Source: Cytophagaceae bacterium (GTDB taxonomy: Bacteria > Bacteroidota > Bacteroidia > Cytophagales > Flexibacteraceae). From it: 7,953 nucleotides of DNA. This document shows positions 1 to 6,744 of this stretch, piece after piece. Position 1 is the first letter of the stretch. The number at the start of each line of letters is the position of its first letter. The stretch covers positions 1-7,953 of the forward strand of contig CANHWS010000161.1 in the NCBI GenBank assembly GCA_947464365.1, written 5' to 3'. The notes under the pieces were generated by a model. It ran no database searches. It worked only from the letters and a program-made list of their open reading frames with translations, and had not been told where the DNA came from. The position numbers and the translations under genes were made by a program.

Positions 1-31
1 GATTGTAGTTTTGGTGTCCTAGGCCCTACAG

Positions 32-66
32 GACCTAATATAGGTCAATGACCAGAGGTCTAACCT
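32..66. repeat. Clustered GGTC/GACC dyads upstream of the deacetylase gene
   Basis: GACCTA-ATA-TAGGTC (32-46) is a 6-bp inverted repeat around a 3-bp centre. It is followed at once by GACC-AGA-GGTC (50-60) and the overlapping AGGT-CTA-ACCT (56-66). Half-sites at this density could be operator sites for a dimeric regulator of the + strand genes, but they lie about 200 bp ahead of the ATG at 263. The rest of 1-262 shows no credible gene: every + frame is soon closed by stops. I found no good TAnnTTTG promoter there either; the nearest is an imperfect match around 154-162. The regulatory role is inference. Confidence 0.3.
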
Positions 67-262
67 ATTTGTTTCCTTTGGGCTCCGCAAAGTTACGCCC
101 GAATGTCGGTATGTTGTTCTGGGGCCCTATCTGATCGTTGGCTTTCTGTCGCATAATTTTTGTCATAATCTCCCGTCTATCTCACCTAATTTTACACCTG
201 TTTATACATTGGGTCTAAATGCCTAATGACAGCATAAACGATATCTAACTATTCCGTCCAAG

Positions 263-2245
263 ATGCCTAAAGTGCCAAACTCTCCCTACACCAACCAACC
301 TCGCTGGGGCTGGGGACTTTTGGCTGGTTTGGTGTTGGCAGTACTCCTCTTTCTATTCATCCAGTATGTTGTTCGCAGTAAGGCCGATGTCATTGATGAG
401 GATTTGGCCTACGAATTCGAGGTGCCAGCCACCAATATGCATCGATTTGTAGGGCTTGAAGGGCCAGTTACCAAAAGTACAGTCCTGCCCGAGGGCTTCA
501 CTTCTTGGCACACCTACGAAACTGGTTCTACAAACCAGATCGCCATCTTGCTTACTGACACAAATAGTGCCTGGCTTGGTATGGTGCAAGGTATGCAATC
601 AGCAGGGTTGCCATTTTGTTTAACAACATCGGTAGATAATGCACTTCGCCATAACATGGTCCTGATCTATCCTAACCTCCGGAGCAACTACTTTTCGAAG
701 GAGGAGATCAGCAAGTTGGCCGATTATAGTAGGGAACCATCTTCAGATGGTGGGCATAAGGTGCTTTGTGCCTTCGGTCTCACGGGGGGCGGGCTTGAGG
801 AGGCCTTTGGAGTAGGATTAGGAAAACCAAGTAAGAAACGCTTTAACCTCTTTGTCAATAATCAACTACCAATTAGCCGAGATCTGCGCGAGCCCGAAGA
901 ATTAGCGTGGCGATTAGGTGACTCAGCCATTTATAAAGAAGTTCAGGCCACTTTATCATACCCAATCACTGGCACAGCTACCTGTCCACTTGTGCGATTT
1001 GACAAAGCTGATACCTCAGGAGTGGCAGTGTCCTATAGGCAGTTAGACACAGGACCACGTCTCTTAGCTTGGGGAATCGACCTTGGAGACTATGTCCTGC
1101 GTAACTACAATGGACGGGGTTATGAAGGTTTCAAAAGCTTCGTGAATGCTTATGAGCCAGGTATTGATGTTTTATTTTTGCTTCTACGGAAACTTTACCA
1201 AGATGCCGACCCCAGCACCGCCGTCACAATCTGGCCTGTCCCAGATGGCAAGGGGCTGGAGCTCAATATTACCCATGATGTTGACTATACGAAGTCCATT
1301 GTGAATGGTGTCAAGTATGCTGAGTGGGAAAACTTAGCCGGCATTAAGGCAACCTATTTTGTCCAGACCAAATATATTAAGGACTGGAACGATGATCTGT
1401 TTTTCAATACCCTTGGTTCCAAGTGTATCAGCCAGATTAATGCCCTTGGCATGGAGATCAGTAGTCACTCGGTGGCGCATAGTTATGTGTACAAAAACTT
1501 TTCGATGGGAACTGGCACAGAACGATACCCAGACTACCAGCCCTTCGTGATGGAGCGTTACAAGTGTTATAATGGATCAATCTTGGGCGAGCTGAGGGTT
1601 TCGCGGTTCTTGATCCAGCATTTTGCCGCAGGTGCCCAATGTCTTTCATTCCGCCCAGGTCACCTCAGCAACCCACTTAACTTGCCCGAGGCTCTTATGG
1701 CTACTGGGTTCCGAAACCTTAGCACCATCCCTGCCTGTGTTGCCCAGAGCTACAGGCCATTTTATTGCCGATACGGACGCAGTAGCTACCAGCAGTTGCC
1801 AATTGTTGAACTACCCATTGCGGTTGAGGATGAAAAGGAAGGGCCAATGATTAACCGTATTGGTGCTGGTATCAGGATCGGGAGGTGCATCGCCCGCTAT
1901 GGTGGCTATTTCAATGCCTTGATCCATACCGACACCCTTGGCCAAAAGCTAGCGTATGAAAAACAGCTCGTCGCAGCTCTTAGTCCGATAGCACATATAA
2001 CCACCGTGGCCGAGAGTGGGGACTGGTACCGGACTTTGCTAGGCCTCCAGATTAGAAAAACTACTGATGGGCAGCTAGAAGTCTTGACCGCAAACCCTTA
2101 TGATAAGGTCAAATCTGGGCTCACCTTGTTGGCACCAGCTGGTTTCAAAATTGTAGGAAAGGGCATAATCCCCGCAGGACGTCAAAATTTATTCATCTTG
2201 CCAGCGTTTCAGGCACGTATGACTCTTTCAGTTATCCCAACCTGA
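263..2245 (+). CDS. Membrane-anchored polysaccharide deacetylase-like protein (NodB/CE4 fold) with a large N-terminal region
   Basis: 660 residues. One transmembrane segment (about 17-37) after a short basic, polar N-terminus suggests an inner-membrane anchor with the body in the periplasm. Residues 335-560 carry the CE4 motifs in order: THDVD (337-341; Asp339 and Asp341 as catalytic base/metal positions), HSVAH (402-406; metal histidines 402 and 406), FRPG (463-466), VELP (515-518) and LIH (553-555; catalytic His555). The metal site therefore looks intact. The family removes N- or O-acetyl groups from polysaccharides; the substrate here is unknown. Residues about 88-310 form an alpha/beta-like region I cannot assign, and 600-660 look like a small beta-rich tail. 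The ATG at 263 is the first in-frame start after a TGA at 227-229; no Shine-Dalgarno is visible. The next gene follows after 11 bp, so co-transcription is likely. The deacetylase fold is fairly sure; the biological role is inferred. Confidence 0.82.
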   Translation: MPKVPNSPYTNQPRWGWGLLAGLVLAVLLFLFIQYVVRSKADVIDEDLAYEFEVPATNMHRFVGLEGPVTKSTVLPEGFTSWHTYETGSTNQIAILLTDTNSAWLGMVQGMQSAGLPFCLTTSVDNALRHNMVLIYPNLRSNYFSKEEISKLADYSREPSSDGGHKVLCAFGLTGGGLEEAFGVGLGKPSKKRFNLFVNNQLPISRDLREPEELAWRLGDSAIYKEVQATLSYPITGTATCPLVRFDKADTSGVAVSYRQLDTGPRLLAWGIDLGDYVLRNYNGRGYEGFKSFVNAYEPGIDVLFLLLRKLYQDADPSTAVTIWPVPDGKGLELNITHDVDYTKSIVNGVKYAEWENLAGIKATYFVQTKYIKDWNDDLFFNTLGSKCISQINALGMEISSHSVAHSYVYKNFSMGTGTERYPDYQPFVMERYKCYNGSILGELRVSRFLIQHFAAGAQCLSFRPGHLSNPLNLPEALMATGFRNLSTIPACVAQSYRPFYCRYGRSSYQQLPIVELPIAVEDEKEGPMINRIGAGIRIGRCIARYGGYFNALIHTDTLGQKLAYEKQLVAALSPIAHITTVAESGDWYRTLLGLQIRKTTDGQLEVLTANPYDKVKSGLTLLAPAGFKIVGKGIIPAGRQNLFILPAFQARMTLSVIPT

Positions 2246-2256
2246 TCCTTACATCA

Positions 2257-2925
2257 ATGACTGGTCAAATTTTAGATACAAAATCCAAGTTTAGCTTCGA
2301 TTTTTTGGTCTGGATTCTGTTTGCCGCTCTAGGAGCCTTGCCTGCCTACAGCCAAACATCTGCCTCCAATAGCCAGGTACAAGATGTGGTGGCAAAAGGG
2401 GCTGCCTCAATCAGCCCTGCTGATAGCCTTGACAAACAAATGCTATACATCCCGTGGCCCGACGGTTGGGAGCTTGTCAAGAACAATGATAATGGCAAAC
2501 GGGCTGATTTGCAGTTTTACCAACAGGGGCAGGACCCTAGTAACTGGTCTGAAGCAGGCCTCATTTCTGCCATTTATAATAAGCGATTAGCCAACCTCGA
2601 GGAGTTTATGTATGACAACAATAGTGTGCTCCAGACCAATTGTGGTAGACAGCAACACAAACTCATCAAACATCAGCCCACTGGTCCGGCCCCTTATATT
2701 GTTTATAGTTTTTCTTATGCCGATTGTGGCAAATCTGCAGATGGGGCAATCAAACAACCGACACGTCCACAGTCGTGGCTATGCATTGTGGTGCAAGGGG
2801 GCAAGCACTTATTTATCGCTCAGTATGGCATTAAACAGGACAAATATGGACCTATGCCCACTGAGCTCCAGAACAAATGGATCCAGATCTTAGCCAAAGG
2901 CCGCTTGATCAATATGCCAGAGTAG
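2257..2925 (+). CDS. Exported protein of unknown function, probably co-transcribed with the deacetylase
   Basis: 222 residues. A hydrophobic stretch (about 15-31) ending in A-Y-S|Q gives a plausible type I signal peptide cleaved after Ser32. The mature protein is therefore periplasmic or secreted, not a lipoprotein: there is no Cys at the cleavage site. It begins with a low-complexity Ser/Ala/Gln linker, then has an IPWPDGW segment (65-71) and a mixed alpha/beta body with many aromatic residues. Three cysteines (129, 157, 176) could allow one disulfide. I do not recognise the family. It starts 11 bp after the deacetylase stop with no promoter between, which suggests linked roles such as ligand binding or accessory function in polysaccharide handling; this is guilt by association only. 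The coding call rests on the signal peptide, full-length open frame and tight spacing. Confidence 0.75.
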   Translation: MTGQILDTKSKFSFDFLVWILFAALGALPAYSQTSASNSQVQDVVAKGAASISPADSLDKQMLYIPWPDGWELVKNNDNGKRADLQFYQQGQDPSNWSEAGLISAIYNKRLANLEEFMYDNNSVLQTNCGRQQHKLIKHQPTGPAPYIVYSFSYADCGKSADGAIKQPTRPQSWLCIVVQGGKHLFIAQYGIKQDKYGPMPTELQNKWIQILAKGRLINMPE

Positions 2926-2969
2926 GGTGTTGGCCGATAGATTTACTCAATGTTAAGCCAGCACTATCA

Positions 2970-2992
2970 TGATCAGGACCTTCCGTTGATCA
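2970..2992. terminator. Possible bidirectional hairpin between convergent genes
   Basis: TGATCA (2970-2975) and TGATCA (2987-2992) can pair. The stem continues inward as GGA/TCC across a 2-nt bulge and leaves a 3-nt loop. It lies between the + strand unknown gene (stop at 2925) and the - strand DUF4292 gene, whose TGA stop (2990-2992) is inside the right arm. There is no clear T-tract on either side, so a classical intrinsic terminator is doubtful. Its position at the end of both converging transcripts is the main support. The rest of the 64-bp gap shows nothing else. Confidence 0.25.
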
Positions 2993-3721
2993 CCAAGGCA
3001 TTTCAGGCCGTTCCGTCGGGAAGTCGATGCGCGTGTGTTCTAGATTAAGGTTCAACTGCCCCTTAGGATTGTTGACAACCAAGGTTTTATGGTTGGCAAA
3101 TTGGCCCATAGCTGTATTTACAAACTGGTCATACCTAAGCTGACAATCCGTTTGTGCTAAGGCATCCGTTGCATTAAGGTAGGTCAGTTTACCATTGGAC
3201 TTGGCCAATGCCAGCTTAAGGACAGGACGCAAAAACTGTTGCCATACGGTGTCCTTATCCACCAATTGTTTACTAGGCCGCTGGCCATTGGCAGGGCTAT
3301 TGCCAAGCACTAAGGCTTGCAAGGCGCCCAAGGAAACTGGTGTGCCTACCATATTGCTGAGGTCAGCATACCGATAGGTTTCCTGGCCACCTTCCAGTTT
3401 GTTGGCTAGCTCCAACCTATCTGGATAGAACATCAGCCTAGCTGCCTCTATCCCGAACAGGACTGAAACCGAAACCCATACAGCACTATCGCGTACCATC
3501 CGTACCGATGCCGTGCCGCTGAGGTTTTGGCTCGGGTCCTTATACTTAAACTTGACGCGTGTGGTGCAGTATAGCGGGTCTAGTCTATTTTCTTTAAAGG
3601 CATTGGTTACGCCTCCAGCATCATTGAGTGTGGCAGAAGCTGGCGCCTTGCGTTTGCAACCCATGCTCAGGACCAAACCAACCAACATGAAACTGACCAC
3701 AAGTTTTGGTTTAGTCCACAT
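2990..3721 (-). CDS. DUF4292 family lipoprotein
   Basis: 243 residues from the ATG at 3721-3719. An upstream in-frame start at 3784 would put 21 extra residues before the signal peptide and overlap the TPR gene by 74 bp, so the shorter form is preferred. The N-terminus is basic, then hydrophobic, ending LSMG|C with Cys22 as the lipidation site. The lipobox is loose (Ser at -3, Met at -2). The body matches the DUF4292 pattern as I remember it: VWVSVSVLFGIEAARLMFYP (81-100), a tract around Tyr117 to Leu121, then LQALVLGN (134-141). The family is typical of Bacteroidota and thought to resemble LolA/LolB (lipoprotein or lipid carriage at the outer membrane); its function is not established. The ATG overlaps the end of the TPR gene by 11 bp, so translational coupling is likely. 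The C-terminus ends in a Pro-rich tail at Trp243. Confidence 0.85.
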   Translation of the reverse strand: MWTKPKLVVSFMLVGLVLSMGCKRKAPASATLNDAGGVTNAFKENRLDPLYCTTRVKFKYKDPSQNLSGTASVRMVRDSAVWVSVSVLFGIEAARLMFYPDRLELANKLEGGQETYRYADLSNMVGTPVSLGALQALVLGNSPANGQRPSKQLVDKDTVWQQFLRPVLKLALAKSNGKLTYLNATDALAQTDCQLRYDQFVNTAMGQFANHKTLVVNNPKGQLNLNLEHTRIDFPTERPEMPW

Positions 3722-5450
3722 ACGTTTTGGTGCTGATTTTACGATCGAGATAGGGGCTTGCCTCACCACCAATGGTTTTGGCACGTTTCCATTGTGTTAT
3801 GGCTTGCTCCTTTTCGCCTGCTTTCCAGAGGGCATCGCCATAGTGTTCGACCACCACTGCGCTAGGGTTTGGTCCCTGCGTGGCCTTTTCGAGCATAATG
3901 TACGCTTCCTTGTAGTCCTTCAGTTGGTATAGCACCCATCCATAAGTGTCCTGATAGGTAGGGTTGTTGGGCTGAAGTTTCATGAGCCTTTCGCACATTT
4001 CGCGGGCCTGGCTTAGCTTGTGTTTGCGTAACGAAAGGAAGTAGCTATAGTTGTTCAGGACGTGGTCGTTGTCAGGGTCCAACTTCAGGGCCTTTTCGTA
4101 GGCCTCATCACTTTTATCATACTGCTTCAGGTTATGGTATGCATCACCACTTAAGGCATTGGCCTCAATCACTAAGGCGTTGTTGCCATTGGCGAGCTTA
4201 GCTGCCTGCGAAAGTGCCTCTGTGGCATCCAGATATTGTTTCTGGATCAGGTGGGCCCTCCCTTTGTAAAGCCAGATAATGGGCTGGGTTGGGAAAAGCT
4301 CAGATGCAGCAGTGCTATGCTTCAAAAGGCTATCCACCTCATCAAGGTCCGCATCTAGCCTAATGATCTCTTGCCAAACGGCCAAAGTTGCGCCAGGCAA
4401 CTGAGTGGATTTAATATAGGCTGTCCTTGCTGGCCGCTTCAGATCGGCTAGGTTGTTAAAGTCCCCCAATAAGGCAAATGCCTTGGCCTCTAGTGGGTGT
4501 GCCATCACAATAGCCTCTGCATAGCCAATCCTTTTGTTGCTTTCGGCACTGTCGCTAGTCCCCAACATATACGGGCGCATCAAGGAAACCTTATCATCAA
4601 TGTTGACGTCTGGATTCTTAAGAGCCATTTCAAGCTCTGTGTTGGCCTCAGGATACTTTTTTTCGAACCTGTAGATCTCATACATCAGCAACCGTGCATA
4701 GCCGTTATCTGGTGCAATCTGCTGGACTTTTTGGAGCCACAACTTGGCTTTTTCTGGTTGGTTATTATTGATAAGCAGCTCTGCCTGATAAAGCATGAAC
4801 TGTGGCTCATCTGGCATTTGCTTGATGAGTTCTTCGCCTTCTTTTATGGCCGCACCAAGTTTATTTTCGCTCAGTAAAATTTGCTGTTTTTGGCGTGTGA
4901 GCTCCTCATTGCGGCCCACTTGCTTCTCTAACTGATTTAGGACATCGACGGCATCGTCGTATTTTTTTTCGGCTAGGAAAGCTTCGGCTAGTGGGTAATA
5001 ATAGTCTGGTTCGGTAGGGTATCGTTTGATCAGCTTCTTGAGCACCTTAATGGCCTCATTGCGTTTGCCTTGCTTGGCCTGTAGGGTAGCCAGCAGTTGA
5101 TAATAATAGGGGTTGTTTTGATCAATCTCGACCGCCTTTGCAGCCTGCACTTCGGCCTCCGGAAGCTTGTTGAGCTTTAGTAATACTTCTGCTAGTTTAT
5201 AGCGGGAGGCAGCATTGTTAGGCTCTAGCTCAACTGCGCGCTCGAAGCTGGTTTGGGCTTTATCGAGCCTGTCGATCAGCATAAACTTAACGCCCTCCCC
5301 AAATGCATCTTCTGCCCCCATGTTATGGATTACCTCCTTTTGGGCCTTGACCTCAGAAACAGGATAAGCTACCGCAAAGAGGCAGCAAAGCCCTAATAAG
5401 AGCAAAGAAAAACGAGACTTGGGTTTGATACTGCTGATGTGATGATGCAA
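3711..5450 (-). CDS. Exported tetratricopeptide-repeat protein
   Basis: 579 residues. An N-terminal hydrophobic stretch (about 14-30), with a likely cleavage near VKA|Q (34-37), indicates export to the periplasm or outer-membrane inner face. The remainder is almost wholly TPR helices: good repeats begin near 47, 82, 115, 149, 216, 392, 432, 466, 500 and 534, with degenerate helical repeats between 250 and 390. The C-terminal block (NNYSYFL at 466-472, DTYGWVLYQL at 501-510, HYGDALWKAG at 536-545) resembles a TPR arrangement seen in many bacterial envelope proteins. TPR proteins are scaffolds for protein contacts; the partner is not shown here, but the overlapping DUF4292 gene is the best candidate. 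The start is TTG at 5450-5448: the in-frame stop TAG at 5468-5466 leaves no upstream ATG or GTG, and the next Met (residue 44) would remove the signal peptide. The family call is firm; the exact role is unknown. Confidence 0.88.
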   Translation of the reverse strand: MHHHISSIKPKSRFSLLLLGLCCLFAVAYPVSEVKAQKEVIHNMGAEDAFGEGVKFMLIDRLDKAQTSFERAVELEPNNAASRYKLAEVLLKLNKLPEAEVQAAKAVEIDQNNPYYYQLLATLQAKQGKRNEAIKVLKKLIKRYPTEPDYYYPLAEAFLAEKKYDDAVDVLNQLEKQVGRNEELTRQKQQILLSENKLGAAIKEGEELIKQMPDEPQFMLYQAELLINNNQPEKAKLWLQKVQQIAPDNGYARLLMYEIYRFEKKYPEANTELEMALKNPDVNIDDKVSLMRPYMLGTSDSAESNKRIGYAEAIVMAHPLEAKAFALLGDFNNLADLKRPARTAYIKSTQLPGATLAVWQEIIRLDADLDEVDSLLKHSTAASELFPTQPIIWLYKGRAHLIQKQYLDATEALSQAAKLANGNNALVIEANALSGDAYHNLKQYDKSDEAYEKALKLDPDNDHVLNNYSYFLSLRKHKLSQAREMCERLMKLQPNNPTYQDTYGWVLYQLKDYKEAYIMLEKATQGPNPSAVVVEHYGDALWKAGEKEQAITQWKRAKTIGGEASPYLDRKISTKTYVD

Positions 5451-5509
5451 AGTATATCGGTAGGCCTATGGCTGATGAAGCCAGTGGAGGTCAGAACGTT
5501 GACCGAAAG

Positions 5510-5564
5510 GGCTCAAAACAAGAGCCATGCCAAACAAACACAACTTGCTGATTGGGCATGGCTC
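5510..5564 (-). promoter_or_regulatory. Mutually exclusive hairpins in the TPR leader, one terminator-like
   Basis: Read on the - strand, arm A GAGCCATGCC (5564-5555) pairs perfectly over 10 bp with arm B GGCATGGCTC (5531-5522), with a 23-nt loop. Arm B is followed by TTGTTTTG, a U-rich tail in RNA, as in an intrinsic terminator. Half of arm B (GGCTC, 5526-5522) can instead pair with arm C GAGCC (5514-5510) around an 8-nt loop. A:B and B:C cannot both form. A further small hairpin (GGTCA/TGACC, 5489-5504) lies closer to the TPR start. This could be an attenuator of the TPR-DUF4292 unit, or simply the terminator of the upstream nucleotidyltransferase transcript. The pairing is seen directly; the function is inferred. 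Confidence 0.45.
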
Positions 5565-5662
5565 GATATCGACTTGATAATCGGCAATCAGGTTGTCGTC
5601 AGTTTTGGGTCGGGACGCTGAACTCTTAAATCCAACAAAGTGACCATAACACGCTGACACAA

Positions 5663-5693
5663 CAAAGATACCGCAATGTTGTCGTTGTCAAAA
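5663..5693 (-). promoter_or_regulatory. Predicted Bacteroidota-type promoter for the TPR-DUF4292 unit
   Basis: On the - strand TTTTG (5693-5689) is followed after 18 nt by TATCTTTG (5670-5663). This matches the known Bacteroidota pattern of a TTTG/TTG -33 element and a TAnnTTTG -7 element with exact -7 bases and suitable spacing. Transcription would start near 5656, giving a leader of about 200 nt before the TTG codon at 5450 that contains the hairpins at 5489-5564. It lies 50 bp past the stop of the nucleotidyltransferase gene, so the TPR-DUF4292 pair could be expressed on its own. It is the best promoter match I found in the window. Confidence 0.5.
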
Positions 5694-5742
5694 GCCTGAC
5701 TTGGATGGACGGCTAATGCTAACGACCAAATACTGCCTGATA

Positions 5743-6744
5743 TTACTTGATGACGTTATAGTCACCAACACTTAGGTCAGCAAACCGACCATGGTAAATG
5801 GCGTGGTTGCCGAGCATACTGTCTGCAACCAAGGCATCTTTGACCTCCGTTTGTTGCTGGATGATGCTGTTCTTGACAACTGAGTTGGTGATTTTGGTTC
5901 CCTTACCAACCGATACGTGCGGGCCAACGACTGAGTCCTTGATCACAGCACCGGCGCTGATATAAACTGGTGGAACGATCACTGAGTTGGTGATTGTGGC
6001 ACTGCTATCGATCAGATCGGTATCCTTGATGAACTCAAGGTAACGTTGGTTGGTATAGACCGTACTGGCTTTGTTGCCACAGTCAAGCCACTCAGCCACC
6101 TGACCAGGTACGAAGACAGTACCTTGGTTTTTCATGTTTTCAAGGGCGTTTGTCAGTTGATATTCGCCTTTGTCGGTGATGTTGTTGTCTAGAAGAAATT
6201 GCAGCTCCCGCTTAAGGTAGGCCCCGTCCTTGAAGTAATAGATGCCGATGATGGCGAGATCTGAGACGAAGGTTTCGGGCTTTTCCACAAACTCGGTAAT
6301 GTGATTGTGGGCATCTAGCTTAACCACGCCAAATGCAGCAGGATCTTCGACCTGTTGGACCCAAATGGTATTTTCTTTGGCATCGGCCAGCGAAAAGTCA
6401 GCTTTAAATAAGGTGTCCGCAAATGCCACAACAACTTCTCCGTCTAGGCAGTCCTGAGCACATAGGATGGCATGCGCAGTGCCTAGTGCTTTGTCCTGAT
6501 GGAAGATGCTGCCTTTAGCTCCTTGGCCTTCGGCGATTGTGATTAAGGTTTTCTCCACCTCGGCGCCAAATTGGCCAATGATGAAGGCAATCTCTTCGAC
6601 GGGCTGACCGCATACTTTGACGATGTCTTCAACAAGGCGCTCTACAATAGGTTTGCCAGCGATTGGGACCAAAGGTTTTGGCACGGTGAGGGTATGTGGG
6701 CGCATACGTTTGCCCATGCCAGCCATCGGGATGATGATCTTCAT
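5743..6744 (-). CDS. Sugar-phosphate nucleotidyltransferase with C-terminal left-handed beta-helix
   Basis: 333 residues; ATG at 6744-6742. The N-terminal NTP_transferase domain (1-240) shows AGMGKRMRP (8-16), the nucleotide-binding glycine/arginine loop; PKP (22-24); LGTAHA (87-92); FAD (108-110), with Asp110 the likely metal ligand; EKP (154-156); GEYQLT (193-198); and WLDCG (219-223). Residues 245-333 contain hexapeptide-like repeats (IVPPVYISAGAVI, VVGPHVSVGKGT) typical of a left-handed beta-helix. The enzyme should join a sugar 1-phosphate to an NTP, giving an NDP-sugar and pyrophosphate in the cytoplasm. Sequence alone does not separate glucose-1-phosphate thymidylyl-, mannose-1-phosphate guanylyl- or GlmU-like uridylyl activity. 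At 333 residues it is shorter than GlmU (about 455) and has only a short helix domain, so acetyltransferase activity is unlikely. It lies 260 bp after dut and 292 bp before the TPR gene. It probably supplies activated sugar for surface polysaccharide. Confidence 0.88.
   Translation of the reverse strand: MKIIIPMAGMGKRMRPHTLTVPKPLVPIAGKPIVERLVEDIVKVCGQPVEEIAFIIGQFGAEVEKTLITIAEGQGAKGSIFHQDKALGTAHAILCAQDCLDGEVVVAFADTLFKADFSLADAKENTIWVQQVEDPAAFGVVKLDAHNHITEFVEKPETFVSDLAIIGIYYFKDGAYLKRELQFLLDNNITDKGEYQLTNALENMKNQGTVFVPGQVAEWLDCGNKASTVYTNQRYLEFIKDTDLIDSSATITNSVIVPPVYISAGAVIKDSVVGPHVSVGKGTKITNSVVKNSIIQQQTEVKDALVADSMLGNHAIYHGRFADLSVGDYNVIK

Noticed and set aside
3722..3784. Upstream start for the DUF4292 gene
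   Set aside because: It would add 21 residues before the basic-hydrophobic lipoprotein signal and lengthen the overlap with the TPR gene. The ATG at 3721 places the signal peptide at the N-terminus.
3513..3932. 139-codon + strand open frame across the DUF4292/TPR junction
   Set aside because: It is antisense to two supported genes with signal peptides and family motifs. The product has no domain features, so it is taken as chance.
4497..4877. 126-codon + strand open frame opposite the TPR gene
   Set aside because: It lies wholly antisense to a well-supported TPR coding region, has odd Cys/His/Trp-rich composition and no recognisable domain. It is a frame shadow.
5448..5456. TATACTTTG on the - strand as a promoter -7 element at the TPR start
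   Set aside because: The spacing inside the element is off by one from TAnnTTTG, there is no TTG at the right distance upstream, and it would overlap the start codon. The match at 5663-5693 is much better.
5451..5742. tRNA or known structured RNA in the gap before the TPR gene
   Set aside because: I looked for a cloverleaf and a T-loop motif on both strands and found none. Only simple hairpins are visible.
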